A DNA stretch of 35,782 nt from Lacticaseibacillus zeae DSM 20178 = KCTC 3804 (GCF_000260435.1 NZ_BACQ01000010.1:1-35782), one strand, 5' to 3'. Shown: positions 1-15,213, counted from the stretch's first letter. Notes: generated from the sequence alone by a model not told the origin. A program made the numbers and translations.

Positions 1-10
1 AGCACCTTTA

Positions 11-110
11 ACTAAGTCCAGTGAGGCTTAGAAGGTCCCTTTCCGTTGCGGCGGATTATTCAGGCTACGGTCGCCTTCTATCCAAATTGGATGGGAGGCG
101 CTTTTTGTTT
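11..110 (+). promoter_or_regulatory. PyrR-responsive attenuator (pyr leader)
   Basis: Bases 15-28 (AGTCCAGTGAGGCT) fit the PyrR-binding loop consensus ARUCCNGNGAGGYU exactly, and flanking CCTT/AAGG and CTAAG/CTTAG arms close the anti-antiterminator hairpin. TAGAAGG at 29-35 can instead pair with CCTTCTA at 74-80, which would form the antiterminator and break the terminator that follows. Known for the family: UMP-bound PyrR stabilises the first hairpin and causes termination when pyrimidines are plentiful. The promoter is outside the window to the left. Confidence 0.9.
72..106 (+). terminator. Attenuator terminator of the pyr operon
   Basis: The arm at 72-83 pairs with 89-100 with two G-U pairs, leaving a very short loop, and is followed by the T-tract at 102-106. 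The 5' arm overlaps the CCTTCTA segment that the antiterminator would capture, as expected for a PyrR attenuator. A repeat element begins five bases after the T-tract. Confidence 0.85.
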
Positions 111-874
<764 letters not shown>

Positions 875-877
875 TCA

Positions 878-2185
878 ATGGCTTTTCACAACGATGAAGC
901 GGTGCTGGACATCGGCGATAAGCCGAAGTTCGGTCAATGGGTGGGCTTATCCATCCAGCATCTTTTCGCCATGTTTGGGTCAACCGTGCTGGTACCGATT
1001 TTGGTCGGTTTGGATCCGAGTATTGCCTTATTCTCCAGCGGGGTCGGCACTTTAGTTTACATTTTGATCACCCGTGGCAAAATTCCGGCGTACATGGGAT
1101 CAAGTTTTTCCTTTATTACCATCATGCAAGCGTTAATGAAAGGCGCCGGTTATCCCGCGATCGCACAAGGCACTGTTGCTGTCGGGGTTGTTTACCTGAT
1201 CGTAGCCTTGATTGTGGCCCGCAGCGGGTCGGCTTGGATTGATCGTGCCTTACCGCCAATTGTCGTTGGGCCGATTGTCATGGTTATCGGGTTGTCATTG
1301 GCTGGTACTGCCGCGACTGACGCTACCATGCGAACGATTTCCGCGACCAAAAGCGTGTACGACCTGCGCTACTTCGCCGTTGCCATGATCACGTTGGCCT
1401 CGGTCATCATTTACAACATGTATCTCAAAAAATTCATTAGCTTGTTACCGATTCTGCTGGGGATTGTCACTGGCTATGTGGTAGCACTGTTGTTTGGCAT
1501 CGTGGACCTGACTTCCGTTCAGCAAGCAGCCTGGTTTGACCTGCCGAAGTTCGAGCTGCCATTCATCAGCTACAAACCGCAACTTTACTGGGGTGCGATT
1601 CTCTCGATGGCACCCATTGCTTTTGTCACCATGACCGAACACATGGGCCACATCATGGTCCTTAATAAATTGACAAAACGCGACTTCTTTAAGGATCCGG
1701 GCCTGAATCATACTTTGGCAGGGGATGGCACGGCTTCCATTATCGCCGGTTTCGTCGGCGGCCCACCGGTGACCAGTTATGGTGAAAACATCGGCGTGCT
1801 CGCCATGACCAAAGTTCACAGTGTCTATGTGTTAGGCGGCGCTGGCATGTTTGCCATTCTGTTCGCCTTCATTGGTAAGTTGAGTGCCTTGATTCGCAGT
1901 ATTCCAAGTCCAGTCATTGGCGGCATCAGCTTCCTGCTGTTCGGCGTCATCGCTTCCAATGGCTTACGGGTTTTAATTGACAACAAAGTCGACTTCGACA
2001 AAAAACGCAACCTGATGATTGCCTCGACCATTCTCGTGATCGGTATCGGCAATGCCAGTCTGCAATTCGCCGGGTATCAATTCTCTGGCCTTGCACTGGC
2101 AACCGTGATCGGAATCTTCCTGAACTTTGTTTTACCAGAACATGCCGCTAACGAAGAAGGGGCAGAAAAAAATGACCTTATCTAA
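878..2185 (+). CDS. pyrP: Uracil permease, NCS2 family
   Basis: This 435-residue, highly hydrophobic protein reads as an NCS2 (UraA/PyrP) nucleobase transporter. The N-terminus has the typical [14 protein letters not shown] stretch, and the middle has the family signature region [10 protein letters not shown] followed by [26 protein letters not shown], which contributes to substrate and proton binding. About 12-14 membrane segments are expected. It imports uracil for salvage. Placement right after pyrR puts it under the same attenuator, so uptake and synthesis rise together when pyrimidines are short. A GGGGGA ribosome site precedes the ATG. The 3' end overlaps the start of pyrB by 14 bases. 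Confidence 0.95.
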   Translation: MAFHNDEAVLDIGDKPKFGQWVGLSIQHLFAMFGSTVLVPILVGLDPSIALFSSGVGTLVYILITRGKIPAYMGSSFSFITIMQALMKGAGYPAIAQGTVAVGVVYLIVALIVARSGSAWIDRALPPIVVGPIVMVIGLSLAGTAATDATMRTISATKSVYDLRYFAVAMITLASVIIYNMYLKKFISLLPILLGIVTGYVVALLFGIVDLTSVQQAAWFDLPKFELPFISYKPQLYWGAILSMAPIAFVTMTEHMGHIMVLNKLTKRDFFKDPGLNHTLAGDGTASIIAGFVGGPPVTSYGENIGVLAMTKVHSVYVLGGAGMFAILFAFIGKLSALIRSIPSPVIGGISFLLFGVIASNGLRVLIDNKVDFDKKRNLMIASTILVIGIGNASLQFAGYQFSGLALATVIGIFLNFVLPEHAANEEGAEKNDLI

Positions 2186-3113
2186 TCTCACTGATACACC
2201 ATTTAAAGATTTTGTTTCCGCTGAACAAGTTGACGAAAAAAGCGCTTTGGCACTGATTAACCGCGCAGAAGATTTCAAAGCCGGCCAAACGGTTCATTTT
2301 CCGGAACCGATCTATGCCGCCAATTTATTCTTTGAAAATAGCACCCGCACGCACACCAGCTTTGAAATGGCCGAACGCAAACTGGGAATGACCGTTATTC
2401 CTTTTGATCCGGCCCATAGCTCGGTTTCTAAAGGTGAAACTCTGGAAGATACAATCAAAACGATCGGAGCCATCGGCGTCAACATCGCTGTCATGCGTCA
2501 TTCTAAAGACGGCTATTACAAAGAACTCATGGGCGCCTGGCCGACAACCGCTATTGTTAATGCTGGCGATGGTGCCGGTCAGCACCCATCCCAAATGATG
2601 CTGGATTTAATGACCATTCACGAGGAATTTGGGCATTTTGATGGACTGAATATCGGGATTGTCGGTGATCTTAGCCACAGTCGGGTTGCGCGCAGTGACA
2701 TGCAGATGCTTCACAAACTTGGGGCGACGTTACATTTTGCCGGCCCACAACAGTGGTATGATCCTAGCTTTGATCGATACGGCGACTTCATCAGCGTGCC
2801 AGACCTAGTCAAACAAGTCGACGTTCTGATGTTGCTACGGGTTCAGCTTGAGCGGTTTAATGCTGACAACCGCGAAGCATTTTCCAAAGAAAGCTATCAT
2901 GCGAAATACGGCATCACGGATGCTCTAGCCAAAACGATGAAACCCAATGCCATTTTCATGCACCCGGCACCAGTCAACCGCGACGTTGAATTAGCCAGCG
3001 ACTTGGTTGACGGTCCGCGCTCACGGATCTTCACCCAAATGCAAAATGGCGTCTTCATGCGGATGGCGATGCTTGAAGCGGTCATCAACGCCCGTCACTT
3101 CGGAGAGGAGTAA
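2172..3113 (+). CDS. pyrB: Aspartate carbamoyltransferase, catalytic chain
   Basis: This 313-residue enzyme condenses carbamoyl phosphate with aspartate to give carbamoyl aspartate. The carbamoyl phosphate motif STRT lies at residues 57-60 in [13 protein letters not shown], and [12 protein letters not shown] and HPAPVNRD are further family motifs. I chose the ATG at 2172 rather than upstream in-frame ATGs: the protein then starts MTLSNL, of normal length, with GAAGAAGGGG just upstream. Its start lies inside pyrP, suggesting translational coupling. No pyrI regulatory chain is present, as is usual for Firmicutes, where the enzyme works as a catalytic trimer. Confidence 0.96.
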   Translation: MTLSNLTDTPFKDFVSAEQVDEKSALALINRAEDFKAGQTVHFPEPIYAANLFFENSTRTHTSFEMAERKLGMTVIPFDPAHSSVSKGETLEDTIKTIGAIGVNIAVMRHSKDGYYKELMGAWPTTAIVNAGDGAGQHPSQMMLDLMTIHEEFGHFDGLNIGIVGDLSHSRVARSDMQMLHKLGATLHFAGPQQWYDPSFDRYGDFISVPDLVKQVDVLMLLRVQLERFNADNREAFSKESYHAKYGITDALAKTMKPNAIFMHPAPVNRDVELASDLVDGPRSRIFTQMQNGVFMRMAMLEAVINARHFGEE

Positions 3114-3121
3114 CTTTACTT

Positions 3122-4396
3122 ATGCTCATCAAAAATGCCCATATCATCAGCGATACCGAATACACGGCAGATATTCAGATCACCGACGACAAAATTACGG
3201 CGATCGGCCAGCAACTTGCTGCCCGCAGTGAAGAAACCGTCATTGATGCCACCGGTGCAACAGTCGTTCCGGGACTGATTGACGTCCATGTTCATTTTCG
3301 CGAACCCGGCTTTACTGCTAAAGAAACAATTAAAACCGGGGCTCAAGCAGCCGCACATGGCGGGTTTACGACGGTTGTTGCGATGAGCAATCTAAAACCT
3401 GTTCCTGACACAGTCGCCACCTTGACACCGGTATTGGCGAAAAACCATAGCGATGCCAAAATTACCGTCCGGCAGTTTGCTCCGATTACACATGATTTGC
3501 ATTCCGATCAGATTGTTGACATGCCAGCTTTATTAGCAGCAGGGGCATTGGGCTTCTCCAACGACGGCGTTGGCGTTCAAGATGCCGATACCATGTATCA
3601 AGCCATGAAACAGGCCGCTAAACTGAAAGCACCGATTGTCGCCCATATCGAAGATGCCAGTCTCATGCACGGCGGCGTTATCAATGCCGGTCCGGTTGCC
3701 GAGAAGTTGAACTTACCTGGTATCATCAATCAGACTGAAAGCAGTCAGCTGGCACGCGATCTGGACTTGGCAGAAGCCACCGGTGTTCATTACCACGCCT
3801 GCCATGTTTCAACCCGTCAAAGCGTGGCCTTGATCCGCGAAGCCAAAAAACGCGGCATCCACGTCACCGCTGAAGTTTCGCCACATCACTTACTACTTGA
3901 TGAAAATAATATCCCAGGCGATAACCCAATGTTCAAGATGAACCCGCCATTGCGTTCCCGCGCCGATCATCTGGCCTTACTTGAAGGCTTGCAAGACGGC
4001 ACACTGGACATGATCGCCACCGATCACGCGCCGCATACAGCCGAAGAAAAATCCGGTTCCTTTAAAACCGCAGCATTCGGCATCGTCGGTTCCGAAACCG
4101 CCTTTCCACTGCTTTACACCAAACTGGTCAAATCAAAAATGTTCACGCTTAAGCAACTGATTGCCAAAATGAGCACGGTTCCAGCAAAGAAGTTTGGCCT
4201 ACCAGGCGGCCATATCTCGGTAGGTGGTCCGGCTGATCTGACGATTCTCGATCTGGATACCACCTACACCATTGATCCTGCCGACTGGTTCTCCAAAGGC
4301 AAGAATTCACCGTTTATCGGCGAAAAGGTTCAGGGGCAGACGCTGTATACGATCAGTCGCGGGCAAATCGCCTATCAAAAGGGAGGACAAGCATGA
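3122..4396 (+). CDS. pyrC: Dihydroorotase (type I)
   Basis: This 424-residue amidohydrolase cyclises carbamoyl aspartate to dihydroorotate. The zinc motif HVH is at residues 56-58 ([13 protein letters not shown]). Further metal and substrate residues lie in [20 protein letters not shown] and, near residue 300, IATDHAPHT. The length and motifs match the long bacterial type I enzymes of Gram-positives rather than the roughly 350-residue E. coli type. GGAGAGGAG lies 11 bases before the ATG. It is eight bases after pyrB and overlaps carA by four bases. Confidence 0.96.
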   Translation: MLIKNAHIISDTEYTADIQITDDKITAIGQQLAARSEETVIDATGATVVPGLIDVHVHFREPGFTAKETIKTGAQAAAHGGFTTVVAMSNLKPVPDTVATLTPVLAKNHSDAKITVRQFAPITHDLHSDQIVDMPALLAAGALGFSNDGVGVQDADTMYQAMKQAAKLKAPIVAHIEDASLMHGGVINAGPVAEKLNLPGIINQTESSQLARDLDLAEATGVHYHACHVSTRQSVALIREAKKRGIHVTAEVSPHHLLLDENNIPGDNPMFKMNPPLRSRADHLALLEGLQDGTLDMIATDHAPHTAEEKSGSFKTAAFGIVGSETAFPLLYTKLVKSKMFTLKQLIAKMSTVPAKKFGLPGGHISVGGPADLTILDLDTTYTIDPADWFSKGKNSPFIGEKVQGQTLYTISRGQIAYQKGGQA

Positions 4397-5475
4397 AGCG
4401 CTATTTAATTCTTGAAGACGGCAGCGTTTTTCCTGGCGTCGGCTTTGGTGCGGAAACCGTCACAACCGGCGAAATTGTGTTTAATACCGGTATGAGCGGT
4501 TATCAGGAAACGATTACCGACCAAAGTTACAACGGCCAGATTATTACTTTCACGCAGCCGTTAATCGGCAATGTGGGGATCAACCGCGATGATTATGAAA
4601 GCATTGATCCCACCGCCAAAGGCATCGTGGTGCGGGAGGTAGCGCGGGTCACAGGCAACTGGCGCAGTCAGATGACACTCGATGAATTTCTTAAACGCAA
4701 ACATATTCCGGGCATCAGCGGTGTTGACACCCGTGCTTTGACCAAGAAAATCCGGGAAGTTGGCGCCATGAAGGCCAGCATTGTGGATGCAGCCGATGAA
4801 CATGCTTTCGATCAACTCAAAGCCTTGGTGCTTCCGAAGAATCAGGTGCAACAGGTTTCAACGCAGCAAGCCTATCCGGCACCTGGCACCGGCCGAAACG
4901 TCGTGGTCATTGATTTTGGCCTCAAACACAGCATTTTACGGGAATTAGCCAAGCGTCAATGCAACGTAACCGTGTTGCCAGCGACGACAACAGCTGCCAC
5001 CATTCTTGAATTGGCACCGGATGGCGTGATGCTGACCAATGGCCCCGGTGATCCAAAAGATGTTCCGGAAGCGCTGGATATGATTCGCGGCATCGAAGGT
5101 AAAATTCCGTTATTCGGCATTTGCCTTGGCCACCAGTTGTTTGCCCTGGCCAATGGCGCCGACACTTTTAAGATGAAATACGGTCATCGCGGCTTTAACC
5201 ATCCGGTCCGCGAGATTGCGACTGGGCGCATCGATTTTACCAGCCAAAACCACGGTTATGCCGTTGATCCGGACAGCATTGATCCGGACACCTTGTTAGT
5301 GACCCATGTTGAAATCAATGATGGTACGGTAGAAGGCTTGCGCCACCGGTTGTACCCGGCCTTCACGGTTCAGTTCCATCCGGATGCTGCTCCGGGTCCA
5401 CATGACGCCGACCATCTTTTTGATGAATTTATGGAAATGATGGATGCATTTTCAGATCGTACGCAGAAAGGATAA
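4393..5475 (+). CDS. carA: Carbamoyl phosphate synthase, glutaminase small subunit
   Basis: This 360-residue subunit has the CarA N-terminal domain followed by a class I glutamine amidotransferase domain. The nucleophile Cys244 lies in [10 protein letters not shown] and His329 in [13 protein letters not shown]. At the third triad position, usually Glu (HPEASPG in E. coli), this protein has Asp331. I believe this change is seen in other Lactobacillales CarA proteins, but I cannot verify it here. It supplies ammonia from glutamine to CarB. It overlaps pyrC by four bases, with AAAGGGAGG as ribosome site, and is two bases from carB. Membership of the pyr operon suggests pyrimidine-controlled carbamoyl phosphate supply. 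Confidence 0.96.
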   Translation: MKRYLILEDGSVFPGVGFGAETVTTGEIVFNTGMSGYQETITDQSYNGQIITFTQPLIGNVGINRDDYESIDPTAKGIVVREVARVTGNWRSQMTLDEFLKRKHIPGISGVDTRALTKKIREVGAMKASIVDAADEHAFDQLKALVLPKNQVQQVSTQQAYPAPGTGRNVVVIDFGLKHSILRELAKRQCNVTVLPATTTAATILELAPDGVMLTNGPGDPKDVPEALDMIRGIEGKIPLFGICLGHQLFALANGADTFKMKYGHRGFNHPVREIATGRIDFTSQNHGYAVDPDSIDPDTLLVTHVEINDGTVEGLRHRLYPAFTVQFHPDAAPGPHDADHLFDEFMEMMDAFSDRTQKG

Positions 5476-5477
5476 TC

Positions 5478-10293
<4,816 letters not shown>

Positions 10294-10301
<8 letters not shown>

Positions 10302-10935
10302 ACTAGAAAATCAAATTGCCAGCGATTTACTCCGCATCAAAGCCGTCACATTACGTCCCGAAGCACCGTTTACCTGGGCAAGTGGGTTAAAAAGTCCGAT
10401 TTACACCGATAATCGTCTCACCATCGGTTATCCTGACGTCCGCAGTAAAATTGCGGCTGGCCTGGCCCAGGAAATCGTGGCTCATTACCCGGACGTGACG
10501 GCCATCGGTGGGGTGGCCACCGCCGGCATTCCGCATGCAGCCTTAGTCGCCAATCTGCTCAACTTGCCACTGGTTTACATTCGGAGTAAGCCTAAAGACC
10601 ACGGGCAGGGGAGACAAATCGAAGGGCACCTGCCTGAAGACGCCAAACTGGTCGTCATTGATGACCTGCTATCAACAGGTGGTTCCGTGCTCAGTGCCGT
10701 GGCCGCAGCACAAAAAGACGGCGTCAACGTTTTAGGTGTCGCAGCAATCTTCAGTTACCAGCTGGCAGCAGTGACCGCTAACTTCGCCAAGGCGGATTTG
10801 CCATTCTTCACGCTGACGAATTATACGGCGCTCATTCAAACAGCTGAAGCCCAAGGCGCCATTACGACTCAGCAGCTAAGTTCCTTGCACCAATGGCGTG
10901 AGGATCCCGCCAAGTGGGGCGATCGGTTCCAATAA
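10294..10935 (+). CDS. pyrE: Orotate phosphoribosyltransferase
   Basis: This 213-residue enzyme joins orotate and PRPP to give OMP. The PRPP motif LVVIDDLLSTGGS lies at residues 119-131, and RSKPKDHGQGRQIEG is the flexible catalytic loop. I chose the ATG at 10294, inside the end of pyrF, because it gives the standard N-terminus; earlier in-frame starts would add 27 residues that read as a shadow of pyrF. It is the last gene of the operon and a strong terminator follows 38 bases later. Confidence 0.96.
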
Positions 10936-10973
10936 TCGCTGGGCCGTCGAGCATATTCATCAAAATTAATCGG

Positions 10974-11022
10974 AAAGACCCTGTCAGCAATGTTGAAAAT
11001 TGACACTGCTGACAGGGTCTTT
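10974..11022 (+). terminator. Terminator of the pyr operon
   Basis: A perfect 16-base-pair stem (10974-10989 with 11007-11022, core GACCCTGTCAGCA) with a 17-base loop ends in TTTATTT. It lies 38 bases after the pyrE stop and closes the operon. Confidence 0.9.
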
Positions 11023-11363
11023 ATTTAGCGTGATTGTAAATGATTGAGCATAGAGACTGTTTCATGTTAAGAGTGATGAGCGTCAACAACGATCATTGAA
11101 TCACAATCGAAGCTGAAGATACTTAGTAGAGGTTAAATACACCCTCAAAAATTGCATCAACAAGTGAAACTTTCTTGTTTTAAAGTTCACATATCGGCGG
11201 CAAAAGAAGTTGATTTCGCGATTGCATTTACCGTTATGAACATTGCAATGTCCACTGATGTATAACAGAAAAATTCCGTTAATTAATTTTAATCTAATGC
11301 TAGACTTATCTGGACATCTTCTGTTAATATTCTCATTACATTCTTATTAAGGGGGAAAATTCA
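11023..11363 (+). other. Gene-free stretch with inverted repeats upstream of the EIIC-like gene
   Basis: No credible gene is seen in these 341 AT-rich bases. Two symmetrical sequences stand out: GTGAAACTTT (11164-11173) facing AAAGTTCAC (11182-11190), a bulged stem or possible operator, and a perfect palindrome ACATTGCAATGT at 11240-11251. A weak promoter-like pair (TAGACT, 18 bases, TAATAT) lies close to the gene. No catabolite-responsive element was found. Functions are inferred only from symmetry. Confidence 0.35.
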
Positions 11364-12506
11364 ATGGCCGGAGATTCAACAACAAAAGGAATGCCAGCTG
11401 CAGCCGAAACACTTGCAGACGCACCGATGCAAGGAGAGACGAGATCTACACCTCAAGCGACAACTGCCCAGGCAGCCAGTATGACGGTGGCGGCTTTTAT
11501 CAATAAGGTTTTATCAGGAACAGCGTTGGGGGTCATTATTGGATTGATTCCAAATGCGGTTTTGTCCGGTATTCTCAAGTATTTTGGAACGAACACATTC
11601 GCAGTAACCTTGACGCAAGTCGCAGCCATTTTTCAAATTGCCACCCCCTTAATTATTGGCGGCTTAATCGCGCTGCAATTTGAACTGAAGCCTTTGCAGA
11701 TGATGGTAACGGCAGGGGCAGCGTTTGTTGGCTCAGGCGTCGTGAAATTCAACCCGGCCACGAAAGCCTATGTTGGTGCCGGGACCGGCGATTTGATCAA
11801 TACCATGATTACGGCATCAATCGCCGTCCTAGTCTTGCTATGGGTTAAAGATCGGTTTGGTTCAACCGCGGTCATTGCCATACCAATTCTAGTCGGATGT
11901 GGTGTTGCCTATATTGGGGTACTGTTGCTGCCATTCATTGCTGCTTTCACAACGGCGATCGGCGATGTTATCAATAGCTTCACCACCTTGCAACCGATTC
12001 TGATGGCTGTTCTGATCTGTTGCTCTTTTGCGATTCTAATTGTCAGTCCAATTTCAACCGTTGCTATCGGGCTGGCGATTCAACTTCACGGCGTTTCGGC
12101 AGGCGCGTCGGCGATGGGTGTTGCCGCTACAACCTTGGCACTGGTGGTTTATTCCTGGAAGGTCAACAAATCTGGCGTCACGATTGCCATTGCACTAGGC
12201 GGGATGAAAATCATGATGCCCAATCTGTTTAAGCATCCGATTATCCTATTGCCATGTTTGTTCACGGCGATCATCTCCGCAATTCCGGTCGCGTTATTGT
12301 CAATCAGCGGGACGCCACAGTCGGCCGGCTTCGGGATTGTTGGCATGGTCGGCCCGCTTGCCGCTATGGATGCGGGGTTGGCGATTCCGCTGGTCTTACT
12401 CTGCTGGATCGTCATTCCAGTAGCGGCAGCATTGCTCAGCAAAGTGTTATTTGAAAAGATGCTAAAATTGTTCGACAGCCGAATCGTTTTCAAATTTTTG
12501 GGTTAG
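11364..12506 (+). CDS. PTS EIIC-like membrane protein (EIIC_2 type)
   Basis: This 380-residue protein starts with about 40 hydrophilic Ala/Thr/Gln-rich residues, then about ten hydrophobic segments rich in Gly and Ala (for example ALGVIIGLIPNAVLSGILKY and MMVTAGAAFVGSGVVKFNP). The pattern matches the EIIC_2 family often annotated as PTS sugar transporter subunit IIC. No EIIA, EIIB or sugar enzyme gene is nearby, and the cytosolic phosphotransfer domains are absent, so transport of a sugar by the PTS route is unproven. AAGGGGG lies before the ATG at a good distance. It is a single-gene unit between two terminators. The substrate is unknown. Confidence 0.75.
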   Translation: MAGDSTTKGMPAAAETLADAPMQGETRSTPQATTAQAASMTVAAFINKVLSGTALGVIIGLIPNAVLSGILKYFGTNTFAVTLTQVAAIFQIATPLIIGGLIALQFELKPLQMMVTAGAAFVGSGVVKFNPATKAYVGAGTGDLINTMITASIAVLVLLWVKDRFGSTAVIAIPILVGCGVAYIGVLLLPFIAAFTTAIGDVINSFTTLQPILMAVLICCSFAILIVSPISTVAIGLAIQLHGVSAGASAMGVAATTLALVVYSWKVNKSGVTIAIALGGMKIMMPNLFKHPIILLPCLFTAIISAIPVALLSISGTPQSAGFGIVGMVGPLAAMDAGLAIPLVLLCWIVIPVAAALLSKVLFEKMLKLFDSRIVFKFLG

Positions 12507-12544
12507 TAAAAACGCACCCTAAAAAATATCCAAAAATAGTAACC

Positions 12545-12596
12545 AAAAAATGACCAAACATCCCCAATCGAAAACGGGTATGTTCGGTCATTTTTT
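12545..12596. terminator. Bidirectional terminator between convergent genes
   Basis: AAAAAATGACCAAACATCC (from 12545) pairs with GGTATGTTCGGTCATTTTTT (to 12596) with minor mismatches. The A-run on one side and the T-run on the other let it serve both the EIIC-like gene (plus) and the MazG-like gene (minus). Confidence 0.85.
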
Positions 12597-12646
12597 ATTG
12601 GCCGTGGAACATGATCGCGCAGTCTCAATCTTACCTAGACACTGCT

Positions 12647-12958
12647 TCATTCAAGATGCTTATGGCCTTGAGCGTCGTAAACACGATGGTCGTTGATGGC
12701 AACTTTGGCGTTTACCGCTTCAGCCAGATCAATCCCTTTAATTTCGGCAATGCCTAGCAGATAAATGGTGACGTCAGCCAGTTCTTCGGCGATGTTGTCT
12801 TGGTCGCGCTTAAGCAGTGCTGTGGTTAGTTCAGCCATTTCATGGTAGGCAAGCAACATTTCAAAATTGGTGTCGGTCGTGTTCCAGCCATGTTTAACTT
12901 TGTTAGCAATAATGTGCTTTTGAATCGGACGACTAATTTGCGCAGATGTGTTGGTCAT
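12647..12958 (-). CDS. MazG-like nucleotide pyrophosphohydrolase family protein
   Basis: This 103-residue alpha-helical protein has the MazG-like acidic pattern: HEMAELTTALLKRD followed by EELADVTIYLLGIAEIKGIDL, where EE..D would bind magnesium. Enzymes of this all-alpha NTP pyrophosphohydrolase fold hydrolyse dNTPs or NTPs to monophosphates, but the substrate cannot be read from the sequence. The ATG at 12958 has GAAAGGG upstream. It lies 13 bases after the NFACT gene on the same strand, so the two are probably co-transcribed. The tail ends in a His-containing GHKHLE. Confidence 0.75.
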   Translation of the reverse strand: MTNTSAQISRPIQKHIIANKVKHGWNTTDTNFEMLLAYHEMAELTTALLKRDQDNIAEELADVTIYLLGIAEIKGIDLAEAVNAKVAINDHRVYDAQGHKHLE

Positions 12959-12971
12959 TTAAAATCCCTTT

Positions 12972-14672
12972 CTATTTTGTCGGCGGGGTGCGCAGTTTGT
13001 CGACTAATTCAGCATCTGGCGTAACACTCACCGTTCTTTGCCCTTCGTAAACAACAAAGCCGGGTTTGGCGCCATTGGGTTTACGAATTTTCTTCACTTC
13101 AATCCAATCAACGGGAACATTGGCACTTTCCCGAGCTTTAGAAAAATATGCCGCTAATTTAGCCGCTTCTAGCAGTGTTTTCTCACTGGGCTTACTGCTG
13201 TCGATAATGACGTGCGAGCCGGGAATATCTTTGACATGCAGCCAAATATCGGTTTTCTTGGCGGTATGCAAGGTCAGTTGATCATTCTGTAAATTGTTCT
13301 TGCCCACCCAGATTTTAGTCCCATCACTGGCATAAAATTGATCCGGCTTGGAAACTTTCTGGCGTTTGTTACCTTTCTTCTGCTTCTGTTTCCGTAAATA
13401 ACCTTGCTGCTGCAGCTCAAGGCGAATATCGGCTAAATCTTTGGGGCTGGCCACATTAATTTGGGCCATAATGCCTTCCAGATAATCGAGTTCTTCCTGA
13501 TTTTCCTGCATCTGTTGATTCACATGCGCGACCGCATTGCGTAACTTCGTGTATTTGGCAAAATATTTCTGGGCATTACGGGATGGCGTGAGCTGATTCG
13601 AGAGTGTAATCTTAATCGGTTGATTATCCGCATAAAAATTCGGTAGTTCAATGCTGGTCATGCCCCGTTGCACCTGACTCAGATACGTCGTCAGAATTTC
13701 GCCACGAATGCGGTAATCATCGGCCTTCTCCGTTTCCTCCAGCGTTCGTTTCAATTTACGCTGTTTTTTACGGTCTTTGTCGATGACATTTTTAATCACA
13801 TGAATCAAGTTGCCGCCTTGTTGCAAGACGCGATCGTGCTCGGCTTTTTGTTCATAATAAGCATCAAGCATCGTGCTCAAGGTCGGGTAGTGCTGCTGAT
13901 CACCTGACAGCGACTGATAGGGGATGGCAGTAAAAACCGCTTTTTTGCCTTGTATTGTGATGGTTGGCGCCGGCGTTGCCAGTTCCTTGAAAAAGCCATC
14001 CCATCCATTATCGCCTTGATTAAGACGCAAAGCTAGTTCCGCAGCGGAATCCTTGGCTAGTCCTTGATAATGTTGCTGAAGTAAGGAAGCACGACTCTGC
14101 GTTGGCGTCACTTGACGCTCTAATTCGTGATAAAGTCGATCAGGATCATCAAACGGATTGATTTTGTCCTGCTTTGGCGGCTCCACATACGGCGCACCCG
14201 GCATCAACGGGCGGTACCGATTCTGGTCGGCCGAGACATGACGAATCAAATCAATGATTTTCCCGGTTCGCTTGCTAACCAAAAAAATATTACTGTGTCG
14301 ACCCATCATCTCGATAATTAGCCGCAATCCCAGTTCATCACCAAGTTCATCGCGCGTCGAGAATTCAAAATGCAGCACCCGATCGTTTTGCACCTGATGA
14401 ACTGCCGTTAATGTTGCGGCGTTAAAATACTTTCGCAGTGTCATGGTAAAGGTAGCGGGAACATCGGGATTCGTAAAAGGAATATGGATAATTTGTACCC
14501 GCGCGTACTGCGGATTGGCCGACAGCAGCAGGGGATGATTTTTACGTCCAGCTCGAATGGTAATCACGACTTCGTTTTCATAAGGCTGTTGAATTTTTGC
14601 AACACGGCCTCCGCTTAAGATTCCGTTAAGCTCTTGGGCCATGGCATGAGTAAAGATTCCATCAAAAGACAT
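12972..14672 (-). CDS. rqcH: NFACT family protein (RqcH/Rqc2-like, FbpA-like)
   Basis: This 566-residue protein begins MSFDGIFTHAMAQEL, the standard NFACT-N start, so I chose this ATG over an upstream TTG. The N-terminal domain runs to about residue 240, a charged coiled-coil stretch follows (KDRKKQRKLKRTLEETEKAD onward), and the C-terminal NFACT-R RNA-binding domain contains IWVGKNNLQNDQLT and DIWLHVKDIPGSHVII. Family knowledge: bacterial RqcH binds stalled 50S subunits carrying peptidyl-tRNA and adds alanine tails that mark the chain for degradation; older names call it fibronectin-binding protein. It heads a two-gene unit with the MazG-like gene. Confidence 0.9.
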   Translation of the reverse strand: MSFDGIFTHAMAQELNGILSGGRVAKIQQPYENEVVITIRAGRKNHPLLLSANPQYARVQIIHIPFTNPDVPATFTMTLRKYFNAATLTAVHQVQNDRVLHFEFSTRDELGDELGLRLIIEMMGRHSNIFLVSKRTGKIIDLIRHVSADQNRYRPLMPGAPYVEPPKQDKINPFDDPDRLYHELERQVTPTQSRASLLQQHYQGLAKDSAAELALRLNQGDNGWDGFFKELATPAPTITIQGKKAVFTAIPYQSLSGDQQHYPTLSTMLDAYYEQKAEHDRVLQQGGNLIHVIKNVIDKDRKKQRKLKRTLEETEKADDYRIRGEILTTYLSQVQRGMTSIELPNFYADNQPIKITLSNQLTPSRNAQKYFAKYTKLRNAVAHVNQQMQENQEELDYLEGIMAQINVASPKDLADIRLELQQQGYLRKQKQKKGNKRQKVSKPDQFYASDGTKIWVGKNNLQNDQLTLHTAKKTDIWLHVKDIPGSHVIIDSSKPSEKTLLEAAKLAAYFSKARESANVPVDWIEVKKIRKPNGAKPGFVVYEGQRTVSVTPDAELVDKLRTPPTK

Positions 14673-14807
14673 GTTAATCCGCTCGCTTTCCAATTGTCCC
14701 AATCATTTTACCGGTTTTAAGGCGTTTATGGAAGAGCGAGAGATTTGCGGCCTTCAGTAGGATCAAGATTGAGGAAAATGACGGCGCTCTAGTGAAACCT
14801 TCTATTT

Positions 14808-15080
14808 TCAGTCATCGATCAACTCTGCCCCAACATCTTTCCCCCAATCAGGCTCAGGTGTGTCGATACTACCGTGGGCCGCATCCTGTTCGCGAATGAT
14901 CGACCATAGATCCGACTTTTGTTCTTTATCGATCATAACTTGTCCATGATCAGTCAGCTGAAAAACAAGCTTATCATGATCGGTCAATCCCAGTTTTTCA
15001 CGAACGACCTTGGGAATGGTGATCTGGTGCTTACTGGTCATTTTGGCCACTGCCAATGTGGTATGCTTTGAAGTCACCAT
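14808..15080 (-). CDS. AbrB/MazE-type (SpoVT-AbrB fold) DNA-binding protein
   Basis: This 90-residue protein carries an AbrB-type swapped-hairpin domain near residues 8-45: AKMTSKHQITIPKVVREKLGL, then a beta strand DKLVFQLTDHGQVMID. The acidic C-terminal tail (DTPEPDWGKDVGAELIDD) resembles antitoxin tails that wrap a partner toxin. No MazF/PemK or other toxin gene is adjacent. The ATG at 15080 has AAGGAGG eight bases upstream, which decides it over an earlier in-frame start. A 22-base palindrome overlaps its likely promoter, suggesting autorepression. It may be an orphan antitoxin or a small transition-state-type regulator. Confidence 0.75.
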   Translation of the reverse strand: MVTSKHTTLAVAKMTSKHQITIPKVVREKLGLTDHDKLVFQLTDHGQVMIDKEQKSDLWSIIREQDAAHGSIDTPEPDWGKDVGAELIDD

Positions 15081-15103
15081 TGCAAGGTCCTCCTTAGAAT
15101 TGT

Positions 15104-15125
15104 CTATGCTCAAAATATAGCATAG
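15104..15125 (-). promoter_or_regulatory. Palindromic operator over the AbrB-like gene promoter
   Basis: CTATGCT (15104-15110) and AGCATAG (15119-15125) form perfect seven-base arms around eight AT-rich bases. On the minus strand the centre holds a TATATT -10-like hexamer about 35 bases before the start codon. Autorepression by the AbrB-like protein is an inference from the position and symmetry. Confidence 0.5.
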
Positions 15126-15213
15126 TTAGTGTTGAAAGGTAGTATCTGGAGAACGGTCCGTCAAATTTAGATAACACGCTTCTCGGGTGTTTCTGCTTGA
15201 TCCTGGCATTTTA

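Noticed and set aside
1445-1819. Long minus-strand open frame inside pyrP
   Set aside because: It is a shadow of pyrP with no ribosome site or recognisable domain; similar antisense frames in carB, hisD, hisH, MFS and the ATPase gene were dismissed for the same reason.
15160-15190. Possible further repeat-element fragment (minus strand GAGAAGCGTGTTAT)
   Set aside because: Only a loose match to the 3' end with two extra bases and no 5' end nearby; not distinguishable from chance.
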